From Rotaria socialis (lineage: Eukaryota; Rotifera; Eurotatoria; Philodinida; Philodinidae): a DNA stretch of 64,000 nucleotides. This document shows, piece after piece, positions 1 to 14,565 of this stretch (the first letter of the stretch is position 1; each line of letters opens with the position of its first letter). Under the pieces are notes generated by a model, which saw nothing but the letters and a program-made list of their open reading frames with translations, was not told where the DNA came from and did not search any database. The stretch spans positions 1 through 64,000 of the forward strand of contig CAJNYU010001862.1 in NCBI GenBank assembly GCA_905331475.1. Reading direction: 5' to 3'. A program made the translations under genes and the position numbers.

Positions 1-1261
1 AAGGGTCACCCCTATTTCTATTCATCGCTTAGTTCTTGATAAGTGTTAACTGATTTGATGATGTTATCGTCATTGCTTGTGACAATTGACGGCACAAAAT
101 AACATGAACGCCATGCAAACGATTTAGATCTGACACGATAAAAATTATTAACATGTCTTTTATTTTTATCATCAATGGTAAATTAACTAAATATAAGTAA
201 TCTTTAAAAAATAGTCTGTAGTACACGTAACACATCATCACGGCGTTTCATAAAAGAGCCATTGAATCCTATATACACCTTTATATATATATATATATTT
301 ATGATATGAATTAAATTGACTTTTCTATTCTATGTTTATGTATAGTAGTATTCCATGTTGCTGTGAAAAGATGATTGATGTCATAATATGTTTTCGGCAG
401 GAAATACCAAGTCGCAATAAAAAAAAGGGACCTTATGATAGAATCCAGACATCTCTTGTATATATTGCTACATCGAATCAAATATATACAACCATGATAT
501 TTCTATCAACGATAGAAATAATTTTTTGTTTAAATTATTAGTTCAAGAACGGCAGAACACTATGTTGAGTTATAACACACATCTGATTCATATTATAATT
601 GAATTTTTTTTCTATAGTTCGATTCAGATTTCTAATCGAGTAGGATACATGCTGATGTAAAATACGACGACAATATGAATAATATTATCATAAATTGACG
701 AATACAAACATTTCTTTCATTGAAATATATGTTGAATTATTGATCGAATAAGAGTCAAATTTAAAAGAAAATGTTATTTCTCAAATATATCTACAAATTT
801 TTATTGATAGATTTTAAGGGTAGAAAAATTGATGTTATTTTCAATCTATGTTTAGTAAAGTAAAGATATAGCTCTGTAAAATTTATATATATATATATAT
901 ATCAATCATTCGTATGTATAACCCTATTCAGCAGTTTATAGAATTGATTTTTAGTTTATAATTGTTAGGTAATAACACTTCAGAATGATCAATCATTTCT
1001 GATATTTACCAGATAACCATTTGTTCTCTGTATTGATTCAATAAAGTAAAGTAACTTCAAAAGCTATTTATTCTCTAAGAGCAAATAGATTTAACACACG
1101 AAATAATCATGTGCAATGTGATATAAAACTATTTATGTTTCCCAATGTCCTATAATCCTTTTTTGCGTGAATACGAAATCTAATTAAACCTTTGATGAAA
1201 ACAATTTTAAAAGCTTTCTCTTTATTCAATAATTAGAATTGTCGCAATTGCAAGCGCATGT
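1..1261. other. left-edge noncoding stretch
   Basis: AT-rich sequence with short (TA)n runs near 283-299 and 884-902. The open frames here are short, low-complexity and lack family resemblance. It may hold the promoter and 5' leader of the channel gene starting at 1262; no specific element could be identified. Confidence 0.5.
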
Positions 1262-3484
1262 ATGGTTTCAATAAATGAATTCAACGATGATCTTTGTGAA
1301 ATCACCGATGAAGATGAAGATGATAATAATTATCTATTCAATAGTAATAAAATTCTTCTTGATGATGAATTCAATCCATCTATATCTATGGCATCATCGG
1401 ATAAACAGAGTGCTAATCAACAAGAATGGGTTCATGATCTTCTAGCACTGAGCTCATTAATGTCACATCATATAAATTCGAATGATTTTATATCATCTGA
1501 AAGTCGACTTATTCATTCGAAATTTCAACGTTTATTTCATTTTCTTGTTACCGATGTATATACTGAACCAATCAAACAAGCTTTAGGTGACGAAATTTCA
1601 AATTTAGCTGAAGTTGATGATGCTCTAATCAAACTAAATAGAAATGCAACATTAAAATTTCGAAATTATAAACAATTTCGTAAACAAGTTTGTTTCGTAT
1701 TTTCTTGGTGATCTATCATCAAGGAATATTTTATTTTTAGCAACTTGTATCTTCGAATGTATCGACAAATATGAGACAAACAATTTCTAGCTCAAACATT
1801 GGACGTTATCGAATGTTTCGATCAAAAAGTTCGTTTAGATATTTTGTTCATTGGCTTCTTCATAGTTCATTTTTTACATGGTTTATTAGTATAATCATTT
1901 GTCTAGATGTAGTACGTATTAATAGTTAAGTGGTGCGAATTTTTCTCATTATGAATTTTCACTATAGATTAGCGTTGCCATTACATCAGAATATAGTTCA
2001 CCCAATGATTCGAAATCTCTTGTTTACAATATAGCTGTATTCATAAATCGATGTATTCTATTCGTATATTTATTTGAAATAATATTTAAATGGATTGGTA
2101 AGTTCTATCACAGCGGAAGACTGCTTTATAGGTTGTTGCTTTTTCTTTATTTTAGAAAATTTTATAAATTTCTGGTATTCACCTGCAAATATTCTTGAAT
2201 TTATTCTTACTATTATATCGTTAAGTAATTTAATTAATGAGATTTATTTCGATACAAAAAATGATAATAGTATAGAAATCAATAGAAAATTTCATAACAA
2301 TAATCCAAATACAACTGATACTCTACAACGAATTAAGTATGTTAGTTGATACATTCATTTTTCCTATTAAAAATTTGAAGATGAAGTTTTTTCTTATCCC
2401 TACTCGCTTGTGATTAAATAAAAATAAATTTTTTTCGTGCATTTAGATCCTATGGATCAATATTATCTTTATTACGAACATTACGCATGTTACGTGTTCT
2501 ACGTTTGCTGGAAATAGCATTTTATTTTACACAAGTTCGAATTGTTTTTTTCGCTCTTAGTCGTTCTGTTAAACTTATCTTTCATGTTGTTCTTCTAACT
2601 ATTGTACTCAATTATTTTTTTGCACTCATTGCTCTTTATTTAACCCAATTCGGATTGAATACGACATCAAATGAGCAGAGAAAAAAAATCAATGCATTAT
2701 TTGGAACAGGTTTCAGAATATAAAATTCGATATTCTCGATTGAATTTTCTTTCGTTAATAGTACCTCAAGCGTTTATTACTGTTTTCCGTATATTTACAA
2801 AAGATGAATGGTTTGAAATTAAAACGGAAATGTATTCTATACAAATTAAACCATTTATCATTGATTTATATGTCATGATTTGGTTATTTTTTGGTGGCTA
2901 CGTGCTTAATCCATTACTTATTGGAGCAATGGTAAAGATTTCTTTTTGTCAATTTAATTCAACGATTAATCTTTAGGATAAAGATCAACTTTTTAAAAAT
3001 CTTTACTAAATTTAGGTAGGCACATTTGATGAAGCTCGAAAAGAACTAAATTCAACTCTAAAACGAAAAATATCTACTATTAATTCATCCCTTGATGAAA
3101 TAAATCTTCTAGCTGATAGTCCATCATCATTACTTACTAATATCAATAACGATAACGATAAATTCAGTCAATGGCTTCGTACTACTTCCGATGAAATTAG
3201 TTTACTAGGTAAAAAGAAAGTGAATTCAACATGAAATAGATCTTTCGTTTTTTTGTCATTTAGTTCAAGATCGAATTGAAACTCAATGGCCACTTTATAC
3301 AGCTTTTTATTATGTTCAATTACTTGAAATATATTTTGAAAATATAGCTGAACGACAACTTCTCTTTGATTTTATTTCTATTTCTTTGTTAGCATTGCAT
3401 GATAAAGAAACAACATCCATTGATCCACCGATTCTTTCATCATCATCATCATCATCATCATCATCGTGTGATGATGATAATTGA
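1262..3484 (+). CDS. CatSper2-like voltage-gated cation channel subunit
   Basis: Predicted 584-residue six-transmembrane single-domain channel subunit. Exons: 1262-1687, 1741-1911, 1968-2097, 2156-2336, 2447-2709, 2762-2931, 3016-3208, 3264-3484; the summed length is a multiple of three. S1 and S2 are in exons 2-3, S3 in exon 4. S4 in exon 5 has arginines every third residue (RTLRMLRVLR). The pore helix in exon 6 ends in TKDEW, which fits the T-x-D-x-W selectivity motif of the CatSper family, followed by S6. The C-terminal segment after S6 (ARKELN, then a WP-start helix ending ALHDKE) resembles the CatSper2 C-terminus more than other subunits. CatSper2 forms the sperm flagellar Ca2+ channel with CatSper1, 3 and 4. 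The acidic N-terminus and terminal Ser/Asp tail are low-complexity. Assignment to subunit 2 is from remembered family features; a more divergent CatSper-like channel is possible. Confidence 0.8.
3437..3466 (+). repeat. coding TCA microsatellite (poly-Ser)
   Basis: Nine TCA triplets plus TCG encode ten consecutive serines near the C-terminus of the channel gene. Likely length-variable. Confidence 0.9.
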
Positions 3485-4685
3485 TATTTCACTTTTTTTT
3501 TTGTATAGTATATATCGTTAGTACTACTTTGAAAATAACTACTGATAATGATTGATAGATGAATAAAGCACATGTCCGTGAAACAGATGTCTGAAGGACA
3601 GAACAGCAGCCAATAGATTTTTCTTTATTTGTATCTTTTTGTTTGTATTGTTCCATAGAGAATTGAATTGCTACTAAAATGCTTTTAATTTGCGTGCAGT
3701 AAACATGCAATGCATACGAGTTCGATGTGTGGATAAAATGTTTTCTTTTGTTATATTATTCATTTCGAAATTAGGAATCTTCTGTGCTACTATGTGAATC
3801 TATTGGTGATATTTGATCTTTTGTTTCGAAAATTGTCATTTGAATAATAAATGGTCGTGCATAACCCATACGAACGAGTAAATATTCTAAGACAAAAAAA
3901 TTAACTTTTATGAAAAATAGGGAACATTTCCTTTATTTGTTTCCGTTTACGAAAAGCAAATAAAAATTCTTCCAAATACATCAATAAGATAAAAAATGTA
4001 ACAGTGAACATTAATTCTTGATTTTTGTATTGATTAAAACGTCGATAAAACGGGGAAATTTCTTTAATTTCACATAATTCATAATTAGATAAATGTGACA
4101 TTGAAAAACAAATCAATGTACTACAGTATAAAAGAGCGCGTATTGTGAACCAATCAGTCTCTTTTAGTTATGCACCGCTGGCAAATGTGGTACATAGTAG
4201 ATTTTTCAAATGTACTACATTAGCCCGGTGTAAACGAAAAAAGTTTAATCTCCATTGCAAATATTATACAATGGCTAACAGAACAAAAAGATTGTTCTAG
4301 TCTTTCGTGCTTTCAAAATCATGTATTTGACAACGAAAATCTAATAAAATATGAATGTAATGCTTGATTTTAATTGTTCGTAGAAGAACAACGTGATGAT
4401 TTGTAACGACGACAAGAAAAAATCACTCACTCTATCACGCCTTTCTTTACACCAATCAGTAATCATCATTCGACCTCTATAATGATCTTCGTAAAAAATC
4501 GAAATCATTAAGAAATCGAAATATTTTTCAAATGACTTAAATTTTATCTTTTTCTTTTTTTAAATAACTTTTTAAAACAGCCAATCAAAATGTATCGTTC
4601 AACTATTTCTAGATCAATATCCATCAACTCATATCATCTCATCTCATCTCATACTGTCAATATTATTGAGTAAAGAAACTCTATC
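3485..4685. other. intergenic stretch between channel and homeobox genes
   Basis: Contains the 3' flank of the channel gene, a possible minus-strand gene fragment (3771-4155, listed separately), and a short (CTCAT)n run near 4631-4654 just upstream of the homeobox gene. Nothing else recognisable. Confidence 0.5.
3771..4155 (-). pseudogene. possible fragment of a membrane protein gene
   Basis: On the minus strand one frame stays open from about 4155 to 3901 and reads like protein, with a hydrophobic segment (VTFFILLMYLEEFLFAF) followed by basic residues. After a TAA, another frame continues as protein-like sequence (YLLVRMGYARPFIIQ) to a stop at 3771. Joining the two frames would need an intron of about 19 bases, too short to be credible, so a frameshifted or truncated relic is more likely than an intact gene. 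No start region or family was recognised. Confidence 0.3.
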
Positions 4686-6651
4686 ATGTCGTTTACTTCA
4701 TCATCAGATGATGATAATGATGAAAATTGTCTCGATCGAAATAATACTGAAATACTTAATTCACAAAAATCTTTAATTTATAAACATCCATTATTTCCCG
4801 TACTTGCTTACGTACTCGAACGATGTGAACAAGCAACAGTTAATCCATCATTTTTAACAATGAAAGATGATTGTCAAACATCATTTGAAGATAATTTAAA
4901 AAAGTTCTTAACAAAAAATAATGAGATATTAACCATAACTCGAGATCATAATGATTTATCCTCAGTAATTGATGAATTTTATATTGATGCAATGCAAGTA
5001 CTTCGTATTCATTTACTTGAACTCGAAAAACTCGATGATTTATGTCGAGATTTCTGTCAACGTTATGTTGCTTGTCTTAAAGTTAAACTTAATCCAAATA
5101 ATTTATTTACTGACGACGAAGAAGAAGATGTTGATAATGATGATGAAGATTTCGAGTTAAATAATGATGAAGATTTTGAATCCGCAGAAGAGAATGATGA
5201 AGAATTCATGTTTAATCAACAACAGATTACTACGAATCATATTTTTAAGACACAATTTCACAGGTGAGTTAAACACAAAGCAAAATAAAATTCATCTTGA
5301 ATTCTATATGTTAGTTTTATTTTTAATATTAATGATGAATCTTATTAAACATGCTATAGCTTCATAGTTATCTACATACCTGTAATCTAACTTGAATTAA
5401 TACGGATGTGGAGATAACATTGAAGTCATTTTGATCGAACTTTCCTAGAGAAAGCGACAAGGCCAATGTGTATCGGTCTTTTGTTGACGTATTCAACAAT
5501 AATAATTAATAACATTCGATACGACAGTGATAAAATAAGTACTAATCCTGCTTCTTTTATGATAGAGACGTTTCGAGATGAATATGAAACGACTCTTTTT
5601 ATATTCCAACATCCACTAGAGAAAACAAGATGACACTATTAATCATTTCGTCTGGTATTTTTATTGGAAAACATCTATACGAATAATAACTGAATGATCA
5701 TTTACAATGCGAATAGAGACTTCAAATGCCGATATGCAGCTACAAGTTCTTTTTCTAGTACAATTACAAATGATACTTCTTGATAGATCATTGTATGTTT
5801 CATGAATCCTATTTTCCTATTCACGATCTGATTTTTATCTCGTCTAACGACCGCTAGGTCATAATCTAAAGTGATAACAAAAAGAAAAGATCTATATGTA
5901 AAACCTATGTTCTATTGTTTGCATTTTTAAGCATTTGACTAATTAAACGGTATCGATTTACGTAGATAAGAGATACTACTATCGAAAAATACATTTTTCC
6001 TTTTCAAGAGCCCATTTCAAGTTGTTTTTACACTTACCATATTTTTATATAATTCTATGTTTCTTTTCTTAGTAAACAAACAGTATCGACGAATGATTTA
6101 AATTCATTAAATACAACACAATTTGATGGTCAAACTCCACTTTCTCAAATAATTGCAAGTGGCTCATCGTCTCACATCGATTCATCATCATTTTTATTTG
6201 AAACAATGTCTACAAAACAACGAAAACAACCAAATATTGTTTCATCATCAAAACGTGGTATTCTACCAAAAAGTGCAACGTCGATTATGCGTAGCTGGTT
6301 ATTTCAACATATTGTAAATTGAAAAAATTTGTTGTTGCTATTTATCTTTAATTAAAATCTTGTTTTGTAAAGGCTCATCCATATCCAAGTGAAGATGAAA
6401 AACGGATCATAGCAAATCAGACAAATTTATCATTACTTCAAGTTAATAATTGGTTCATAAATGCTCGTCGTCGAATTTTACAACCAATGCTTGAAACATC
6501 AAATCCTGATTTAATAATCACAAAAAAGAAAAAAAGACATGACACAACACTAGATGATGATGCGCATCAACATAAATCTAGTCGACAATTCTCACATACA
6601 AATCGTTATTGGCCATCGAATTTAGGTCGAATTGATATGCATAAAAAATAA
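4686..6651 (+). CDS. PKNOX: TALE homeobox transcription factor, PKNOX/PREP family
   Basis: Predicted 365-residue TALE-class homeodomain protein. Exons: 4686-5263, 6073-6313, 6373-6651. The N-terminal MEIS/PREP domain has both PBX-binding blocks: [20 protein letters not shown] near residues 32-51, and a second block with [12 protein letters not shown] and the [10 protein letters not shown] stretch. A very acidic linker follows. The homeodomain starts near residue 253 ([20 protein letters not shown]) and includes the TALE loop-extension PYP and recognition helix [10 protein letters not shown]. The sequence after the helix is ILQPML, as in PKNOX; MEIS proteins usually have IVQPMI. Family members bind DNA with PBX and regulate development. 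The homeodomain is cut by a short intron (6314-6372), and an 809-base intron separates the two halves of the protein. The basic tail after the homeodomain may be a nuclear localisation signal (inference). Confidence 0.93.
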
Positions 6652-7265
6652 AACATTCTTTAGATATACATATATAATATTCATTACATCTAGCCTCAGT
6701 GTGTGTGTATTTTTTCTGTAAAAAATTTGCAGTTCTTTACTTTGGAATGAAAATCTCATTTATGTTTTCTTTTTGTAATTTATGCTACGCATGACCGTTT
6801 TTTTTATTCTAAAATGTGAATTAGATTTTCGAGTTGTAATAGTTTTTATTCAATAAATAGGAAGAAAACAAAATTTCAAATTGTTTGTCCACTATGTAAA
6901 AAAGAGAGAATGTTTGCCATATTAAAAGACGAAATATTCACATCAAACTTAGTTATTCAAAGCTACCAATCAAGTGTGTAAATAAAAAGAAATCTGTTAA
7001 CAAAGTACGAGTCATCCAGGGTCTATCCTTCTATCATTTAATTCACATTTCTCTTTCGTATATTGAATAATTCTTTTCCAGCTACGCTAATTTTTTCACA
7101 ATAACTTTATTTGTCACTCTTAGAACCTCTTTCTAGATGTATTTTAACTTGAACTATTTCTATTGGTACGTTATTCTTCCATAAGAAAGTGAATTTCTTT
7201 CTTTAATAAATAATAATTCGATCGATCCGTCCGATTCAAATCAAGAGTGTCTAGTTTATCTATAG
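6652..7265. other. intergenic stretch before RECQL
   Basis: AT-rich, with candidate polyadenylation hexamers (AATAAA near 6853) for the homeobox gene. The sequence immediately before the next start codon is a pyrimidine-containing tract ending in AG (7255-7265), resembling a splice acceptor. No gene seen. Confidence 0.5.
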
Positions 7266-10443
<3,178 letters not shown>

Positions 10444-10542
10444 ACTAATTTTTTTCTCGTCTCCTATCTTTTTACGACTGAGTGTATTTCTAAAATGTCA
10501 GATAAATATGAATTTTAATCTGTCGAAAACAAAATGGCATAC

Positions 10543-10558
10543 ATTTTTCAATTTTCAG
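10543..10558 (+). promoter_or_regulatory. acceptor-like tract directly before start codon
   Basis: A T-rich tract ending in TTTTCAG abuts the ATG at 10559. It looks exactly like a 3' splice site although no upstream exon of this gene is evident, and the previous gene ended 115 bases earlier. This fits addition of a spliced leader or processing of a polycistronic transcript (inference). Confidence 0.45.
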
Positions 10559-11712
10559 ATGCCTATTGCAATGAATTTTGATTTATTATCAAATAGTAAT
10601 CATCATCAAGATCGATGTGAACATATGAACGAATGTGAATCACATCTTGAAATAAAACTATCGAAATCACCATTATCCAATGGTACCAATCGATCATCAA
10701 TAGCATTTATTGTCCCGCCCCTTGTCAAACCGCGTATACGTCAAATAGTAAATCGGTCAACACGCAATATCGATTTAGAACGATTGAGCCGTTGTTCATC
10801 AACAAATCAAATAGCTTTACCTAAGGTTGAAAATGAAAAATGGTCAGCATTAGCTTCATCCAATGAACATATATTAGTTGGTGGTGGAAGTTCAAGTACA
10901 TTACGTCTTTTTGATTTAAACGGAAATCAAATACGACTTATTGATATAAAAACGTTCGGTGCATTTGATTTAGCATGGTCCAGTGTTTTAAATGCTTTTC
11001 TTATTGCTGGTTATGATCGTTTACAAGCATATAACACTGAAAAAGATCAATTAATACAAATAGAAAATATAAATTTAATTAATAGAAAAGATAACTATTT
11101 TTGGTCGATTGCTTGTCATGGGTAAGGGAATTATTTGAAATTAAAATTCAGACATTTTCTTGATTTCTATCTTCAAGTAATGATGTATTCATTGTTTTAT
11201 CGGATGGTCTTGAATCTGTATGGCGTTTATCATTACCCAGTTTTAAACGTATTCAAACATTATCTGGTAGTGAAATACGTGAAAGTAATTCCGACGATCG
11301 AATCTCATGCATACGTACAAATGGTTATTCAGTTGGCATGACATTACGACAACGTACTACATGTCAATGGCGTGTTGATTTATTTGATTATGCTACCATG
11401 ACGCGTACACATCGTGGTTTAACAATTGGCTATGGCATTGGTGCATTTAATTTTATTGAACGTTGCATGTTAGCACCTATCGATGATCATCAATGGCTCA
11501 TTATAGGCGGATATAAAGTAACACCAAATGCATTAACATTAATGGATGATCGAACCGGTGAAGTCAAACAAGTTGAACGACAATGGGATCAACAGGAAGA
11601 ATTTATATCAAATATATGTACCAGTGAAAACAGTAAACAACAACAGATAATTAGTATGATTATTATAGATAACCTTACTGGGCAACGTCAGATGCATGTT
11701 ATGCAGCAATAG
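10559..11712 (+). CDS. uncharacterised beta-propeller-like protein
   Basis: Predicted 365-residue protein, exons 10559-11121 and 11178-11712, total divisible by three. The first 90 or so residues are low in hydrophobic content and basic. From about residue 95 there are repeated blade-like strands: a glycine-rich turn (ILVGGGSSSTLRLFDLNGNQ), then FDLAWSSVLNAFLIAG, FIVLSDGLESVWRLSLPSF and HQWLIIGG. These resemble WD40 or other beta-propeller repeats but without clear WD dipeptides. There is no signal peptide or membrane segment, so it is probably intracellular. The start at 10559 was chosen because it follows an acceptor-like CAG; an in-frame upstream ATG at 10508 is possible. Function unknown. 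The close spacing to RECQL suggests co-transcription (inference). Confidence 0.75.
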
Positions 11713-12262
11713 GAATAAGATTATTATTTTCTTTTTCTTTTTTGTTTTACATATCCTTTTATACCGTTTTGTATCTTCATGAAGGAACTTGATCAATAAA
11801 AACTGTTTATAGATTACAAACTATTTACTTACAAAAAAAGAAAATATTTTATGCAAAAAAGAAAGAGGTAGATTCAAAAGAAATCACTAGTACGTATATA
11901 TATGTGTGTACGCATTCTAACTTCGTATCTATCTTTAATTTATCAATTTAAAAATATAAGTTTGAACAGGATTACAAAAATTAGAGATCTTTAATACCGA
12001 TAGTCATCCTTGCTAATCAAAGATTATTTCTGTTCTGCTCGTAGCTTCCATTACTATTCAACTTACTATTATTTTTTCGTTGTTCAAGCTTAACTTTTTT
12101 AGTTATATTCTAAATGATCGATTCAAACAGGAAGATATCATATTTATATAATTTCCTATTGGACTACGAGATGACTCAGCATACTTATTTATTGCGTTAT
12201 GCATCGTTGATTATTATGTATACACATTTGTATCAACAAACATAATTTTCATATTATAAATC
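11713..12262. other. intergenic stretch
   Basis: AT-rich, with AATAAA near 11795 as a likely polyadenylation signal for the upstream gene. No coding or structured feature seen. Confidence 0.5.
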
Positions 12263-12754
12263 ATGGGTGACAACGAACCACATGAGCAAGGACTAAGTGC
12301 TGATCGTCGTAGTGAATATGAAGAAGCATTTATATTATTCGATAAAGATTGCGATGGCTTAATAAGCTCTTCTGAATTGCCATTAGTTCTACGTAGTCTT
12401 GGTCAAACAGTAACCAATGCAGAAGTAACCACTGTCCTTCAACAGGCTAATCTTGATCCACGTGGTAAATTTACATCATTAGATTTTGTAAATCTAATGG
12501 AACGACGAGCAAATTCTCTGAATCATGAAACATTTGAAAGTGAACAAGATGTACGTGATGCATTTCGTATGGTACTTGATCCGAAAGGAACAGGTACAAT
12601 AGCTACAGATGATATTGCAAATATTCTAAACGTTTTTGGTGAAAGTGGTGGTTTATCACAACAGCAAATATGGGAACTATTAGGTACAGCCGATAGAGAT
12701 AATAGTGGGCGAATTAATTATGAAGAATTTGTCAAAGCAATGACTTCTGGTTAA
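12263..12754 (+). CDS. EF-hand protein, calmodulin/troponin C-like
   Basis: Intronless 163-residue protein with four EF-hand positions in calmodulin order. Loop 1 (DKDCDGLISSSE) and loop 4 (DRDNSGRINYEE) have the canonical 12-residue Ca2+ ligand pattern ending in Glu. Loop 2 (NLDPRGKFTSLD) and loop 3 (DPKGTGTIATDD) are poor: they lack the acidic or glycine positions or the final Glu, so two-site Ca2+ binding is likely. Overall length and spacing match calmodulin-like proteins with a short N-terminal extension (MGDNEPHEQG). It is too divergent to be calmodulin itself; it could be a troponin C-like or a lineage-specific sensor. Lack of introns contrasts with most neighbours and may reflect retroposition. 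Confidence 0.9.
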   Translation: MGDNEPHEQGLSADRRSEYEEAFILFDKDCDGLISSSELPLVLRSLGQTVTNAEVTTVLQQANLDPRGKFTSLDFVNLMERRANSLNHETFESEQDVRDAFRMVLDPKGTGTIATDDIANILNVFGESGGLSQQQIWELLGTADRDNSGRINYEEFVKAMTSG

Positions 12755-13059
12755 AACTGTTTAAGATTTTGTGAAAAGAAAAGTTTGAAATAAAATTCTA
12801 TTTGATTTTACTGTCTAAATCGTCTAGAAGTAGTTTAATAACAACTAGAATCATTCAATATTCAATCTATTGAAATAATAAAAAAATTTAATCAGATATT
12901 TATTAGGTTTTCAACTGAATTTTTGTTGTTTTCATATTGAAAAGCTATTTAAATCATATACAAAAAGTCGAACTATTATCTTCGATTTGTTTTAAAAAGA
13001 TTCAATTTCAATATACTTTTCTTCATCAAAAGAATTCATTGTTGTGAACTATTTGTATT
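12755..13059. other. convergent intergenic spacer
   Basis: AT-rich spacer between the 3' ends of the EF-hand gene and the minus-strand deaminase. An AATAAA-like motif near 12790 may serve the EF-hand gene. Nothing else seen. Confidence 0.5.
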
Positions 13060-13656
13060 TCACTGTTGATCACGACCAATATCTTCATTCCAAATTGAAT
13101 GATGTTCCTTAATATAATTGTCAAGTAGTTCGCGACATTCTTTCGAATCCAGTATATCAATATGTACATTATGTGTTTTAAGTAGGGTTTCATCGCCATG
13201 AAATGTTTTATTTTCACCAATTACTACTCGAGGAATGCCATAAAGACGAATAGCACCTGAACACATAGCACATGGAGATAACGTTGTATAAAGTATACAT
13301 TCTTTATAAAATGCTGCTGTTTGTCGGCCAGCTGATTCAAGACAATCCATTTCCGCGTGTAGAATAACTGAACCACGTTGAATACGACGATTATGTCCAC
13401 GTGCAATCACTTGATTATTGCGAACAAGTACACATCCAATCGGTATTCCACCTTCGGCAAGACCAGCACGAGCTTCAGCTAGAGCCTCAGAAATAAATGG
13501 TGCATGAACCATAGGTGATACATGCGACATTGAAAAGCTTCCTCCATGTGATGTGTTCGAATGGTCAGCAAGTGAACCTGTACGAGAATTTTTGCGTGTG
13601 GTAATAATAGATTTGTCTTCAAGAACAGAAGAACTACTGAACAATGCGTTTGCCAT
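13060..13656 (-). CDS. cytosine deaminase, fungal/bacterial FCY1 type
   Basis: Intronless 198-residue member of the CMP/dCMP deaminase zinc fold. The catalytic motif is HAEMD (zinc His and proton-shuttle Glu), paired with SPCAMCSGAI carrying the two zinc cysteines. Around these, GGIPIGCVLV, RGHNRRIQRGS, LYTTLSPC, GIPRVVIGENKTF and the ending WNEDIG follow yeast Fcy1 cytosine deaminase closely, more so than cytidine, tRNA-adenosine or guanine deaminases. The predicted reaction is cytosine to uracil plus ammonia, feeding pyrimidine salvage. The first 50 or so residues are extra relative to Fcy1 and Ser-rich, not clearly a targeting peptide. The start was set at the second in-frame ATG because the 13 residues before it are hydrophobic and intergenic-like; the longer start at 13695 is possible. 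Animals usually lack this enzyme, so horizontal acquisition is likely. The gene looks richer in G+C than its flanks. Confidence 0.92.
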   Translation of the reverse strand: MANALFSSSSVLEDKSIITTRKNSRTGSLADHSNTSHGGSFSMSHVSPMVHAPFISEALAEARAGLAEGGIPIGCVLVRNNQVIARGHNRRIQRGSVILHAEMDCLESAGRQTAAFYKECILYTTLSPCAMCSGAIRLYGIPRVVIGENKTFHGDETLLKTHNVHIDILDSKECRELLDNYIKEHHSIWNEDIGRDQQ

Positions 13657-14565
13657 TTCAATTATTGATACGTAAAGAAATAAAATAACTATCAAATGAA
13701 ATATTATCCAAACATCATTTTTTTTTATCTATATAGATAAAAATTACGAAGATATAGTTGCATGACACGCAGACTGCAACAGATAGAATCTTTTTGTCTT
13801 TCGTATGCTATAGAATATTTGTGCAACATGGAGTTTTTCGTCGTACTGCACGAACATACTTATTGTCAACACTTGAATAGTAGATAAACATTGAACTCAA
13901 AAAGTTTTACTTCTTGAAGTTAAAAAGAAAAATATTTCAATTTTTTTTCTGATCTAAATTTCTTTGGATGATGTCAACCAGTTAAATCTAGGTAATGCGG
14001 AATAAAATCAAAATGACCACCAGTAGAACACATGGTTCATTACATTTCTGTTATTTTGTACAATTTGAACAAATGAATGATGATCCATAGCATTGATTAG
14101 AGTATCTTTATAAGAACACGAAGTCGTTCTGTCGCTAGACTAATATATCGCAATTGGACTATTGCCAAATATCTAGAAAAATACTGTAACTCAAGATAAG
14201 TTTTACTCATCACTCTGCATGCACAAATTTGATTGCATTTCGTTTCAATTCAAATTTTATCGATTGTTTAACTCAGTTAAACATAGTTATCGTATGGTTT
14301 TTAAAATTATATTTATTGATTTTTCTATGAAAATGCATTTTATTTTAAAACTTATATTTTAAATGCAAAAAAAAAGAAAGTAATGGAAAATGAATAAAGG
14401 AAAACAGTTTTTTATTATTTACTTTATTCGATTGTTGCCACGAGAGTGTGGCATGCAGCAAGCGAGAAAGAAAGTGTGTGTGTTTGTCTACGAGAGTGTT
14501 GCAATCAAAATGGTATGTGTCATTCATTATTTTGAGACTTTTAAGTACGTACATACAATTCTAAC
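13657..14565. other. divergent intergenic region
   Basis: About 900 bases between the deaminase (-) and the ankyrin gene (+), presumably holding both promoters. A short GT-rich stretch lies near 14474-14484. No open frame with family resemblance. Confidence 0.5.

Noticed and set aside
13657..13695. Upstream start for the cytosine deaminase
   Set aside because: Adds a short hydrophobic run typical of translated intergenic AT-rich DNA; the second ATG is more plausible, though not proven.
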